Shown here in pieces: positions 1-9,917 of a stretch of DNA of 64,000 nucleotides; within the stretch, counting starts at the first letter, position 1, and each line of letters opens with the position of its first letter. Source of the DNA: Chimonanthus salicifolius (Eukaryota; Streptophyta; Magnoliopsida; Laurales; Calycanthaceae); NCBI GenBank assembly GCA_013350335.1, contig CM023536.1:14761520-14825519 (forward strand), written 5' to 3'. The position numbers and the translations under genes are program-made. The notes beneath the pieces are model-generated. The model did no database searches. It was not told the DNA's origin and worked only from the letters and a program-made list of their open reading frames with translations.

Positions 1-2629
1 ATGACTTGCTCCAGATTAAAGTTCCACATATAACCCAAAATCCGATCACAAATCCCATCGTCGCACCAATAGAAAACCATAGCAGTTCGGACTTATCTTC
101 TTCATCTCCACCATTAGAGGTCACAGATGTATGATTGAGTTCATCTGGGCAATCTGAAAGTGGTGGCCCACAAAGATTGATGTTACCCGCATAGATGGAT
201 GGATCAGTGAAAGTTTGAAGTTGTCTACCTGATGGAATATGCCCAGAAAGATTGTTGTATGACAAATTCAAGCTACTCAAGAAATTCAATGCAGCGATAC
301 TCAATGGAATTGTACCAGACAAATGATTTCTTGAGAAGTCGAGGGATTCTAACTGTTGCAAGTTGCCAATATCTTTGGGGATGCTTCCTTCCAAATGATT
401 TCCTGAAAAATTCAAGCCTTTCAGTCCTATAAGTCTTACTAATCCTATGGGGATTTCTCCAGATAGACTATTTCTAGAAAGGTCAATAGTATTCAATAAA
501 CCAATTGTTCTGGTGAACTCAAGTTCAATCCCCTTCATGATCACCGATAACTCCAAATGGGCGATGCTTGCACTTAGATTATGTATCCTTGCCATTGCTG
601 TGAAGTTGCTGAAAGAACTTGGTATGACTCCTGATAGATGATTGTCAGCAAGGTCTAGAACTTGAAGAGACACAAGTAGCGATAGTTGTACAGGGATATT
701 GCCATAGAACAAATTTGATCGAAGGTTGAGAAACCTCAATTGAGTTAGACTTTCCCACATCCACGTTGTCAGGGATCCTCCAGACAATCTATTTTTACTA
801 AGATCAATAGAAACCAAGTTTGTTGAATTTACAAAAGACAAAGGGAGTACTCCATGAAGTTGATTATTGTTCAAACTCAACAATATAAGAGAAAGACTCT
901 CAAATTGTCTCGGAATCGTACCAACCAAAGAATTATTTGATAAAATTAAAATCATCAAATTTGTAAGTTTTGCAACCCATGATGGTATCTGTCCTGTTAA
1001 ATTATTATTTTCTAAAGTCAAATAACGCAATCGTGGAGTATTGACAAAAAATGAAGGAATTTCACCCTCTAGAATATTATTTGATAAGAGCAGATACTGC
1101 AACTTTGAAAAGTTCCCAAAGCATGAAGGAATTTGTCCAGATATTTGATTGTTGGAGAGGTCTAGGCCATAAAGCGATTGAATGTCACAGAAAGACAAGG
1201 GAATGCTACCACTTAAAAAATTATTACTCGCATATAATACTGTTTTACAATCATCAGCGCCACTCATGATATGTGTATTTGAGACATGATATGGTAGTAT
1301 ACCCTCAAAACGATTTGAATTTAAAAAAACAGATCGCCCTATGTAAAATTCTAAGGATGTCGGAATCTTACCAGATATGTTATTGGAATATAGATGTATA
1401 TTAGTAGCTTTGGAAGACAAGTTCCAAAACCAAGCAGGCATGGCATCTGAAATCTGAGTCTTTGACAAGTCAATATATAAGTAGTCTCTGAGAAACCGAA
1501 TCCATCTAGGAAATTTGGGTCCTAATCTACAAGATCTTAATGCAATGTATTTGAGTTTAGGAGGAGGAATCCAGTTTTGGCTCACATTGAAAACAAGGGA
1601 ATTGTAGGATAGTGCTAGAACTTTTAGTCTTGTGAGATTTGCAAAGTGAGCTTCAAATATAACGCCTTTTAGACAATTCTTACTCAGATCCAATGTCTCT
1701 AGTTCTTTTAATTGCCCAATACTTTCTGACACAGTGCCACTAAAATGATTGAAACCAAGATCAAGATACTCTAGATTGGAAAGGTTTACAAACGAATCTG
1801 GTAATGTACCTGTAAAATGATTGCCGCTCAAATCAAGAAATTCTAGGTCGGTGAGGTTAACCAACCAAGAAGGAAATTTTGCAGCAATATGATTATGAGA
1901 AAGATCGAGATAAATGAGGGTTGTCAAGTTGGGATGAGTGACAGTAGGAAGATTCTTCAGAGAACAATTTTGGAGACTCAAGGTGGACAGAGAAGGAAGC
2001 AAACTAGTTACCTGGAACCAATCGTTAGCCCTGCTGAGATTCACACCATCCATGTCAAGATACTTCAAAGAAGAAAGATAGGACAGCCAATCCAAGTTGT
2101 CGACATTCAAATAATTACCACAATTCGCGTACAGAAAACTTGAAAGATCAAGGGATTGCAGGCGTGAAAGATTTCCAAACTGACTTGGAACTGCTCCATT
2201 AAAACATGCAAAAGACAGATTGAGGTACGTCAAATTTTTGAATGAGCCAAAAAAATTTGGAATCGACCTATGCCCAAAGGAGTTGGTACTCAAGTCCAAG
2301 TATTCAAGGTGGTTCAATTCAAGAAGAGAAGGATTGAGTTCACCAGAGTCCGGAACATGAATGGATGCATTGTGGAGATCGAGTCGGACGACATGGCCGG
2401 TGTTGTTGTTGCACCCAACTCCAATCCAATTACAGCAATCATCACCAACCCATGAGGATAGAAGGAGGTTTCTATTCGGAGATCTGAGGCCATCTTTGAA
2501 TGTGAGAAGGGCTTGCCTCTCTTCTTCAAAGCATACAACTTTGGAACTGAATGCAGTAGTTGCAGAGCAAAGAAAAGCCAGCAACACCAGGACATTGGCT
2601 AAAGAAGGCAGAGCCATCATTCCACACAT
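1..2629 (-). CDS. LRR receptor-like protein (RLP A), Cf/EIX class, 3' end cut by window edge
   Basis: This is a plasma-membrane LRR receptor without a kinase domain. Such proteins usually bind apoplastic ligands and signal through the co-receptor kinase SOBIR1 (family knowledge). Read on the minus strand from the ATG at 2629, I see no stop or frameshift down to base 1, about 876 codons; by comparison with RLP B some 30 C-terminal residues lie outside the window. Seen in order: a hydrophobic signal peptide, the LRRNT_2 cap with DDCCNW, many 24-residue LRRs (NLTxLxxLDLSxN, LxGxIP), an island segment, the C-terminal LRR block ending LCGPPLSDCP, an acidic GGDEEDK stretch and a transmembrane helix containing GATMGFVIG (two overlapping GxxxG). 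In-frame Met residues at positions 4 and 5 are alternative starts. It carries Arg where RLP B has a stop, and one extra Gly codon near 775. No intron is evident, as is usual for RLPs. Confidence 0.9.
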   Translation of the reverse strand, partial: MCGMMALPSLANVLVLLAFLCSATTAFSSKVVCFEEERQALLTFKDGLRSPNRNLLLSSWVGDDCCNWIGVGCNNNTGHVVRLDLHNASIHVPDSGELNPSLLELNHLEYLDLSTNSFGHRSIPNFFGSFKNLTYLNLSFACFNGAVPSQFGNLSRLQSLDLSSFLYANCGNYLNVDNLDWLSYLSSLKYLDMDGVNLSRANDWFQVTSLLPSLSTLSLQNCSLKNLPTVTHPNLTTLIYLDLSHNHIAAKFPSWLVNLTDLEFLDLSGNHFTGTLPDSFVNLSNLEYLDLGFNHFSGTVSESIGQLKELETLDLSKNCLKGVIFEAHFANLTRLKVLALSYNSLVFNVSQNWIPPPKLKYIALRSCRLGPKFPRWIRFLRDYLYIDLSKTQISDAMPAWFWNLSSKATNIHLYSNNISGKIPTSLEFYIGRSVFLNSNRFEGILPYHVSNTHIMSGADDCKTVLYASNNFLSGSIPLSFCDIQSLYGLDLSNNQISGQIPSCFGNFSKLQYLLLSNNILEGEIPSFFVNTPRLRYLTLENNNLTGQIPSWVAKLTNLMILILSNNSLVGTIPRQFESLSLILLSLNNNQLHGVLPLSFVNSTNLVSIDLSKNRLSGGSLTTWMWESLTQLRFLNLRSNLFYGNIPVQLSLLVSLQVLDLADNHLSGVIPSSFSNFTAMARIHNLSASIAHLELSVIMKGIELEFTRTIGLLNTIDLSRNSLSGEIPIGLVRLIGLKGLNFSGNHLEGSIPKDIGNLQQLESLDFSRNHLSGTIPLSIAALNFLSSLNLSYNNLSGHIPSGRQLQTFTDPSIYAGNINLCGPPLSDCPDELNHTSVTSNGGDEEDKSELLWFSIGATMGFVIGFWVICGTLIWSKS

Positions 2630-2682
2630 TAGCCGGTTGGAATCTGTATATGGTTCTGAAATAGATTGCAAACACTACCCTC

Positions 2683-2690
2683 TTTAAATA
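2683..2690 (-). promoter_or_regulatory. TATA-like box of RLP A
   Basis: On the minus strand the sequence TATTTAAA lies about 55 bp before the first ATG, and the same box is kept at 52581-52588 in front of RLP B. The short spacing implies a very short 5' leader, or use of the internal Met4/Met5 starts. Assignment is by position and composition only. Confidence 0.5.
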
Positions 2691-2920
2691 CACATTGGAT
2701 TTATATTATTGTATTTGAGAAATTGAAATGGAAGGACTAGCACAAAATAAGATAAAAAATTACTGATTTATTGAGTGAGAAAGGCTGGGGATAAAAATTA
2801 AATATCACATAATAATTTAGTGAGCCCACTCAAAATGGATGCATTGTGTTGGCCGGCCCTTTTGTTCACCTAATCTGGATTTTTGTGGGCTCTCTTTGTT
2901 CTTCTACTCTTTAGTTGTTC

Positions 2921-2930
2921 GACACGTGGC
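2921..2930 (-). promoter_or_regulatory. G-box / ABRE-like element in RLP A upstream block
   Basis: The plus strand reads GACACGTGGC, which contains the CACGTG G-box core and the ABRE core ACGTGGC. It is about 290 bp upstream of the RLP A start. The same ten bases occur at 6361, 7091 and 52819 within otherwise diverged copies of this block, so the site is better conserved than its surroundings. bZIP and bHLH factors bind such sites (family knowledge); function here is inferred. Confidence 0.5.
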
Positions 2931-3324
2931 AATTTGTCCCATTCTTAATTTAAGAACTTTGCTCAATTTTCTTTTGACATATATAGATATTATATATATT
3001 TGCCAAATTTGTTTTTAATCTTTTGGCCTCTTTGAAGATGTTGATTCCAAAATTTATTCAAAAGCATAAGGATGAAGACAAACGGTTAAGATTTAAAATA
3101 AATAATTTTAGTAGATGTTACATTTCTTTAAATTCATTGAACCAAATTTAATATTCATTAAAAAACTCTTTCTATTAAATTAGATATCTAAATATAATTT
3201 TAAACTTCTGCTAGTCAATGTAAGTCGACTCTTGCAGACTTAATAAGGTTTAAAAAGAATAAAGATGCTCTATTGCATTTCTTTTTAAATAAACAATGAC
3301 TTTAATGAACCTGATTATTTTAAA

Positions 3325-4054
3325 GCAACACTTACAGACACTCGACTTTTCTGCCTCTACACAACCGATTTTGAATTTTCGTAGCAAATTATCATTATAG
3401 CCCTGCGTTTACTCATTCGAACGAACTGCCAGTTCATTTCGGCATTCGTTCGAACGAATCATTCATTCGAACGAATGTCGAAGTATAAATTTAGTTCATT
3501 CGAACGAATGGGCTGAACATTGTTCATTCATTCGAATGAACTGCAGCGTAAATTACATTCGTTCGAATGAACCATAATACAATAGTGTATTATTTAAATA
3601 ATAAAATTTCCTTTAAAACTTTAAAGTTATTTTTTAAGCACTGTATATTTTCAAAATTTCTCAAATTGAATATCCGAACTAATTACGATAACCTGATAAA
3701 AATACTTTAAGACTTCAAGGTCTTTTGACACACTCGAATGTATTTTTGGCACAGACAATGGATACTTTTATTTGTAAAATACTGTGTTTTAAGCATTTGA
3801 TAGTGTCAAAAGACCTTCAAGTCTTAAAGTATTTTTATCAAGTTATCGTAATTAGTCCGCATATTTAATTTGAGAAATTTTAAAAATACACAGTACTTAA
3901 GAAATTTTATTATTTAAATAATGCACTTTGCATGATTGTGTGCATATTGTATCATGAAGTGGTTCAAATGAATCATCTGTTCATTCGAATGAATTGGCTG
4001 AACAGTAACACACACTTAGTTCGAATGAGTAAATTCGGATGTTGTAAGTGCTGC
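3325..4054. mobile_element. Fold-back (long inverted repeat) DNA element, copy 1
   Basis: The termini are inverted: GCAACACTTACA at the left end matches GCAGCACTTACA read from the right end. Inside are several copies of the palindromic word TTCGAACGAA and its variant TTCGAATGAA (about 3413-3570 and 3966-4025). The core has two long inverted arms, roughly 3585-3740 and 3794-3926, separated by a loop of about 53 bp, so the transcript could fold into a long hairpin. The third duplicate has the empty site near 7498. Flanks ATTTTAAA (3317-3324) and ATATAAA look like a decayed target duplication of about 8 bp. No ORF is present, so it is non-autonomous. Confidence 0.8.
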
Positions 4055-4485
4055 ATATAAATAAACATTTATTTGTTAAGATTTTAAGGAAGATCCTCGA
4101 ATATATTTAAAGATTCTGCATTAACTGTTGTAAAAACTTTCATGTATACGTTGGCGTCTCAACTAGAAATTTCTAATTTTGACATTGAAATAAATAGTTA
4201 TGATATCATAGAATTTTGAGTTTAAAAATGAATAGTATATGACTAACTTAAAATGACTTAATAAGTGTTGTTTGCATCTCTGTTTTTCGGAAATCTTAAT
4301 CCATTCGGCTGAGGTGTTAAACCTTTGAAAATTGAGTGATTAGAGTCATTTTCTCTAATCAATTTAAATTAAATATTTATAATTGAATTTTGAAAAATAT
4401 TTAATATATAGAAGACTAAGTCTCTAGACTATTATCTAGTAAGAGTTCTAATGTGATCTATAAAATGTTCTCAGGTGATCCCAAA

Positions 4486-4769
4486 TGTAGGACATGATAT
4501 CCATTCTAAAAGACTAGTCCATTAGGTAGAGTGATTCAACTCTATTATAAGTCTCTAAATCTCGTCTTTTACAACCAATGTTGGACTTGTTTACTTCCCC
4601 AACAATCCTCCCCTCGAACAAGGCTCTCCGACAGATAGAAAGCTGTGATACCACTTGTTAGGACTCGATATCTATTCTAAAAGGTTAACCCATTAGGTGA
4701 AGTAACCCAAGTCTATCATAAGTCCCTAAATCTCCTACTTCACAACTGATGTGGGATTCGTTTGCTGCA
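4486..4769 (-). mobile_element. TRIM-like mini LTR retroelement, minus orientation, copy 1
   Basis: Two direct repeats of about 115-119 bp (4486-4604, starting TGTAGGACATGATATC, and 4656 to about 4769, starting TGTTAGGACTCGATAT) flank about 50 bp. Read on the minus strand, the right repeat is followed by a tRNA-iMet-type primer site (TGGTATCACAGC), and the left repeat is preceded by a purine tract (GAGGGGAGGAT). That is the order LTR, PBS, PPT, LTR with no coding space, the definition of a TRIM. No clear target duplication was found. Related copies are at 7924, 54387 and, as a fragment, near 31150. Confidence 0.65.
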
Positions 4770-4996
4770 GCTTTTGTGGTAACTAAAATATTCAAATTTA
4801 TACTAACAAAACAATTTTTTGTGAAACTAATTGCAGGGATCTGTATATGGGTTTTTGTGAGACAAGCTTTTGTTTGAAGAATTGTTAAACCGTAGGTGTT
4901 TTTTTTTTTTTTAACATTTAGAACAAGTTTAGACTAGTTTTTATCATATTCAATAATAGTCATATTTTAGTTGCATACAATGCCCAGATTGACATG

Positions 4997-5188
4997 AAAT
5001 GTTATCTATTTATTTTATTTTTTTGAATTTATGTGTGGAAAACCACGGGAAACCCTTAACGGTGATACTCACTATCTGTAGGGTACACCAAGTTATGCCA
5101 TAGGGGCTCGAATTTAGCACCTTCCACTTCTTGAGGCGGGAGGTTAACCAGTTGAGCTAAACCCATATGGACAAAATGTTATCTATTT
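4997..5188 (-). mobile_element. tRNA-derived SINE with target duplication
   Basis: The element itself is 5012-5173. Read on the minus strand it begins with a tRNA-like A box (TAGCTCAACTGGTTA), then a degenerate B box (AATTCGAGCCCC), and ends in an A-rich tail (the T-rich run at 5010-5023 on the plus strand). It is flanked by a perfect 15-bp direct repeat, AAATGTTATCTATTT, at 4997-5011 and 5174-5188, the mark of LINE-mediated retroposition. Diverged duplicates sit near 8395-8556 and 54920-55093. Confidence 0.75.
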
Positions 5189-5768
5189 GATAGAGTATTT
5201 GAAGCAATTCTTAACATGTATTTATGAAGTTATGATCAAATTTTCTAATAAATGAAGTTAAATTTAAGAATTTTTATTTACGTTTTTATGGTATGTTTCT
5301 GTTATGAAATCTTTTCTAAGTAAATAGTGGACTAACAAATCTTTTAAATTGATGTTTAAATGAGATGATGATGAAGTTCATTTCAGCACTTCAAATTTAG
5401 TAATCACTACAAATAATTTTCAATCGAGAATCATTGATTTAGTATTAGTGTCATTGCTAATATGGGACATTGAACTGATTCTGTTGTTCGTTTTATTATG
5501 ATAAATTAATTAACTAATTTATCACAATAAAATAAAGGTAAAGTGGGTGTAAATTCCATCTTAGTAAAAGTATAATGCTAACGTCAATTCAACAATTCTC
5601 TTTTAAGTTTAACTCTGCACTTAAATTTTATTTAGATATTATTTTCTTAGTTTCATTTGTAAGAAAGTTTGACAATGGGCCATCTAACCAATTATAACTC
5701 ATATTAATAAATTAAATGCCTCCCAAGAACGTTGACTTAGAATGGATAAGAAGGAGGTAGAATTGATT
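5189..5768. other. AT-rich intergenic DNA
   Basis: I see no ORF, RNA gene or clear repeat apart from the end of the duplicated block at about 5285. A short inverted pair around TTTATTATGATAAATTAATT / AATTTATCACAATAAA (about 5490-5535) could form a hairpin. Confidence 0.5.
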
Positions 5769-5776
5769 AAGGTTTA

Positions 5777-5980
5777 GGGTAGTCATTTAGACACCCGACT
5801 TTTCGGTTAAGAGACACCTTTTTAGAAATTTAAGGTGAAATTACCATTTTACCCCTCCTATGTGCATTCGGACGGAGAAAGATTTTTCAAAATCGGAAGG
5901 GCAAAATGATAATTTTACTTTAATTTTTTTTTTAAAAAAGTATCTCTTAGAAGAAAAGTCGGGTGTCTAAATGGTTAACC
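5777..5980. mobile_element. MITE with ATTTAGACACCCGACTTTTC terminal repeats
   Basis: Inverted ends of about 28 bp share the exact core ATTTAGACACCCGACTTTTC. Probable target duplications are AAGGTTTA (5769-5776) and AAGGGTTA (5981-5988), matching at 7 of 8 positions. The interior contains CATTCGGACGGA and a poly-purine/pyrimidine stretch but no ORF. The ends and interior resemble those of the fold-back element at 3325 (AGACACTCGACTTTTC, CATTCGAACGAA), so the two probably belong to one family. Confidence 0.7.
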
Positions 5981-5988
5981 AAGGGTTA

Positions 5989-7007
5989 TTGTTACAATAT
6001 AGAGATTACGTATTAAATAAAACAGTCGGTCTATAAAATTAATTTGTTAAATTGAAATATAAAAGTGAAAAACAAATTAATGAGATAAAAGAGTTAGATG
6101 ATGGCAAAAAATAATAATAAACTTTTCTATTGATTTAAGCACACAATGTTTAACCCCAGAAAAGAAATAACAATTTATTCTTTTATTCGTAATATAACAT
6201 ATGTAGACAAGTCAAAGGAAGATTATTTTTTTTGTCTTTGTTTTGGTTATTTACAGAGAGGTTAGGATAAAATAAAGTTAAATCTTATAAAATGAAAAGA
6301 TGGATGAACCACCCAATTTGGGTTTTGTGGGCCCTCTTATTCTTCGGCTCTTAAACACTCGACACGTGGCCTTTTCTACCCGTTCCTCATTTTAAAATTT
6401 TGCCGACTTTTCACCCTGAAATTGCTTCATAAAAAAAAAAGATTTTAATATACTGTTTATAATTAGATTACTAATTTTTATTTAATTTATCTTTTATTAA
6501 GCATTTTAAATTTAAATTAACTAATTTGGGTTAGACAAAATTTGATTATGAGTTAATTCATGTAATTAAGTGGCCAATTGAGTCTCAGTAGATTTTTTAA
6601 AACATATTTCAAATGAAATGACATTCATAAAAGCAAGTCTTATTCACTAAATATAATTACTTAAAAGAGTTTGGTCTCTAAAACTTACCAAATAAATATA
6701 TAAAACATAAGATAATATATATTGTAAAAGTATAATTTCAAATAATTCAGACAGGTCAGATAATGCATAGCTTTATCTTAGTCTGGCCTAAATTAAAAAT
6801 GAGTATTTTTTTTTTTTGTCTGGATTGAACCTATTCAAAAATATAAAATAATAATAAATACACGAATTATCGTGCGTAAGCCACCTCATTATAAAATTTT
6901 GAAAAAAAATAATTCATTTACAGTTTTTAATATTTTATAACGTGGAAAAGAAAGTTGAAGTCTGACCAGACGACCGGGTCTATGTCTAGTAATCAGACTG
7001 GAAGCCT
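5989..7007. other. AT-rich spacer with a degenerate RLP promoter block at about 6300-6410
   Basis: Most of this stretch is low-complexity AT-rich DNA without ORFs. Around 6300-6410 there is a diverged copy of the RLP upstream block: TTTTGTGGGC, CTCTTATTCTTC and then GACACGTGGC (6361-6370) appear in the same order as at 2881-2930. No RLP coding sequence is attached. Confidence 0.6.
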
Positions 7008-7923
7008 GATGCATTGTGTTGGCCGGCCCTTTTGTTCACCGAATCTGGATTTTTGTGGGCTCTCTTTGTTCTTCTACTCTTTAGTTGTTCGACACGTGGC
7101 AATTTGTCCCATTTTTAGTTTAAGAATTTTGTCCAATTTTATTTTGACATATATAGATATTATATATATTTTCTAAATTTTTTTTTAATCTTTTGGCCTC
7201 TTTGAAGATGTTGATTCCAAAATTTATTCAAAAGCATACGGATGAAGACAAACGGTTAAGATTTAAAATAAATAATTTTAGTAGATGTTACATTTCTTTA
7301 AATTCATTGAACCTAATTTAATATTCATTAAAAAACTCTTTCTATTAAATTAGATATCTAAATATAATTTTAAATTTCTGCTAGTCAATGTAAGTCGACT
7401 CTTGCAGACTTAATAAGTTTAAAAAGAATAAAGATGCTCTATTGCATTTTTTTTTTTTAAAAATAAACAATGACTTTAATGAACCTTATTATTTTAAATA
7501 AACATTTATTTGTTAAGATTTTTAGGAAGATCCTCGAATATATTTAAAGATTCTGCATTAACCCTTTTAAAAACTTTCATGTATACGTTTACCTCTCAAC
7601 TAGAAATTTGTAATTTTGATATTAAAATAAATAGTTATGAAATCATAGAATTTTGAGTTCAAAAATGAATAGTATATGACTAACTTAACATGACTTAATA
7701 AGTGTTGTTTGCAACTCTGCTTTTCGGAAATCTTAATCCATTCGGCTGAGGTGTTAAGCCTTTGAAAATTTAGTGATTAGAGTCATTTATCTCTAATCAA
7801 TTTAAATTAAATATTTATAATTGATTTTTGAAAAATATTTAATATATAGAAGACTAAGTCTCTAGACTATTCTCTAGTAAGACTTCTAATGTGATCTTTA
7901 AAATGTTCTCAGGTCATCCTAAA

Positions 7924-8225
7924 TGTTAGGACATGATATCCATTTTAAAAGGCTAGTTCATTAGGTAGTCATCCAACTCCATTATAAGTACCTAAATCTC
8001 CCCCTTTATAACCAATGTGGGACTCGTTCACTGTCCCAACAATCCTCCCCTCAAACGAGGCTCTCCGGTAGATAAAACGTCACCGGCCATCTCGTCCTGT
8101 TAGGGGATCCCATGAGTCCACATAGTTGGTTTAGGGTTATGGCTCTGATACCACTTGTTAGGACTCGATTTCTATTTCAAAAGGCTAACCCATAAGGAGA
8201 AGTGACCCAAGTCCATTTTATATGA
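7924..8225 (-). mobile_element. TRIM-like mini LTR retroelement, minus orientation, copy 3
   Basis: The left terminal repeat (7924-8041) is complete and ends CCCAACA. The internal part is longer than in copy 1 and holds GCTCTGATACCACTTG, the reverse complement of a tRNA-iMet primer site. The right repeat starts at 8156 but is truncated near 8225, where the sequence jumps to TATGAGTTTTTATGAG. The longer internal part is probably the older state and the shorter one a deletion derivative. Confidence 0.6.
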
Positions 8226-9179
8226 GTTTTTATGAGAAAAACTTTACTTTGAAGAATTGTGATACTGTAGGTGATTTTTTTTTTTACATTTAGAATAAGT
8301 TTAGGCTAGTTTTTATCATTTTCTATAATAGCCATACTTTAGTTTCAATATAATGCCCATATTGACATGAAATGTTATATATTTTCTTCTTTGTTTGAAT
8401 TTACGTGTGGGAAATCACGAGAAATCCAGCGTAAAAACTCCAGGGGTGATACTCACTGTTCTTAGAGTACCCTAGGTTAGGCCATGGAGCCTTGAACTTG
8501 GCACCTCCCTCTTCTTGAGACAGGAGGTTAACCAGTTGAGCTACACCCATGTGCGCATAATTTTATCTATTCGGAAGAATATTTGACTGCTTTTTAACAG
8601 GCTTAAGTGGAAGCAATTCTAACCGTATTTAAGAAGTTATGATCAAATTTTCTAATAAATGAAATTAAATTTAAGTATTTTTATTTACTTTTTTTAACAA
8701 ATTATCTCTAAAATACTTTATTAACTGAGACATATCACAATTTCATCTTCTTAATCTTCAATTTGAATGCCATCATCACTTGCCCTCAAATTCGTTTTAA
8801 TTATTTTTTATATTTTAAGTTTGCATTGTTAGAATCATTTAAGGCATTAGGTTAGATCTATCTTTAGAATTTTCAACACTAATTTAATTTTTATAGACAA
8901 TTAATACAAAATTCCTCTATAAATTTGGTGGAACCCTGGTCACCGCTAGCATATAACGTATGTCTGAAATTTTGGGGCATTTTAAGTATAGTTTACCCTT
9001 ATTGAATTGTTTCTTACATACTTTTAAAATTAATTTCAGTTGTTTTACATTTAATTGATTGAGACATTTTTTTATGCTATAATAAATTGTATTGTCTCAA
9101 TTACGTACTATTATTGAGCTGTGATTGAAGTACTCTCAATTCTATATAATGAGACACTCTTAGAGACTTTATACTTTTA

Positions 9180-9422
9180 GATGGATTCAAATATTTGTCA
9201 ATATGTATCATATCAGTTGATACATATCAGATTTTCACGGACCGATATGTATCGGTATAGATGTAATATCGGTTGATATCGCCAATATGTATCGGTTATG
9301 ATATCAGCTGATAGTTGTAATTTTTTTTTAATTCAAAGATATAATATTGACTGATATTTGTAAAAAGAAATTTGAGAGAAAAATATGTCGCCGATATATT
9401 GGTCTTACTGATTTTTTACTCC
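9180..9422. mobile_element. Decayed palindromic hAT-type MITE (GATATCGGTTGATATC type)
   Basis: The sequence is filled with CAATATGTATC, CGATATGTATCGG and similar half-palindromes. Candidate 8-bp target duplications are TACTTTTA (9172-9179) and TGCTTTTA (9423-9430). The terminal repeats are weak (GATGGATTCAAAT versus GGAGTAAAAAAT read inward). It has a duplicate at 55713-55970 and much better preserved relatives at 20638 and 48976, which is the main reason for the assignment. Confidence 0.5.
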
Positions 9423-9917
9423 TGCTTTTAGTTACTTAAAAGAATGAATGACATTCTACAAAAATATAAAGAGTGTCTCCTTTTATAAAAGTGTGTATAG
9501 ATCAAATTCCTCATTCTTTAAATTCTAAAAATATAAAAAACAAAAAGAAAAATCTTCATTACATAAAAATATTTCCACAATTTTTTCTCCTTTTTAAGCA
9601 TTTCACACAATGCACCTTTTGGAAAAATGATAGGAAAACAAACTTTTGGAAAGTTGTCCAAGTAATCGTCCTGCTACAGTATGACCCACTCAGTAATGGC
9701 CCCCACTCATTGATGACAATTACGCTGGACAAACGCACAATATTTATCATCGTGTATTCAAAGAGGACAGGAACAAAAATGGGGCCTACCACGATGGGAG
9801 GGCCGCACTGATGATGAATCTTTGTGAGGTGGTATAATTGATTGAGAAGTTCTCGTTGATTAATTTTGGATTATTTTGATATTATTCTTTCTTTCGCAAA
9901 GAATAACTTCATAGGCT

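Larger units (their letters stand above)
2630..5285. repeat. RLP A upstream region, part of the segmental duplication
   Basis: This non-coding DNA is nearly identical to 52528-55200 and, from 2838 onward, clearly homologous to 7008-8690. It holds the TATA-like box, the G-box, a fold-back element (3325-4054), a minus-oriented TRIM-like element (4486-4769) and a SINE (5012-5173). Similarity to the other copies stops near 5285, within an AT-rich stretch after a conserved TTTTTATTTAC. Confidence 0.85.
7008..9904. repeat. Orphan copy of the RLP upstream region
   Basis: From 7008 this matches 2838 onward and 52736 onward, including the G-box at 7091-7100, but the DNA on the gene-proximal side (before 7008) is unrelated, so the promoter block has lost its gene. 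It lacks the fold-back insertion (empty site near 7498), carries a TRIM-like element at 7924-8225 and a decayed SINE at about 8395-8556, and continues beyond the point where copy 1 stops. A palindromic MITE lies at 9180-9422. About 140 bp near 9432-9575 are absent from the right-hand copy. Weak ORFs around 9473-9811 are not conserved. Confidence 0.8.

Noticed and set aside
232..1269. Plus-strand ORFs across the RLP A region (also 50133-50542, 51787-52585)
   Set aside because: They are antisense shadows of the RLP frames; the minus strand carries the LRR consensus.
2314..2595. Minus-strand ORF inside RLP A with a hydrophobic start (duplicate at 52212-52493)
   Set aside because: It is in a different frame from the RLP and the apparent signal peptide is a frame-shifted reading of the RLP signal peptide region.
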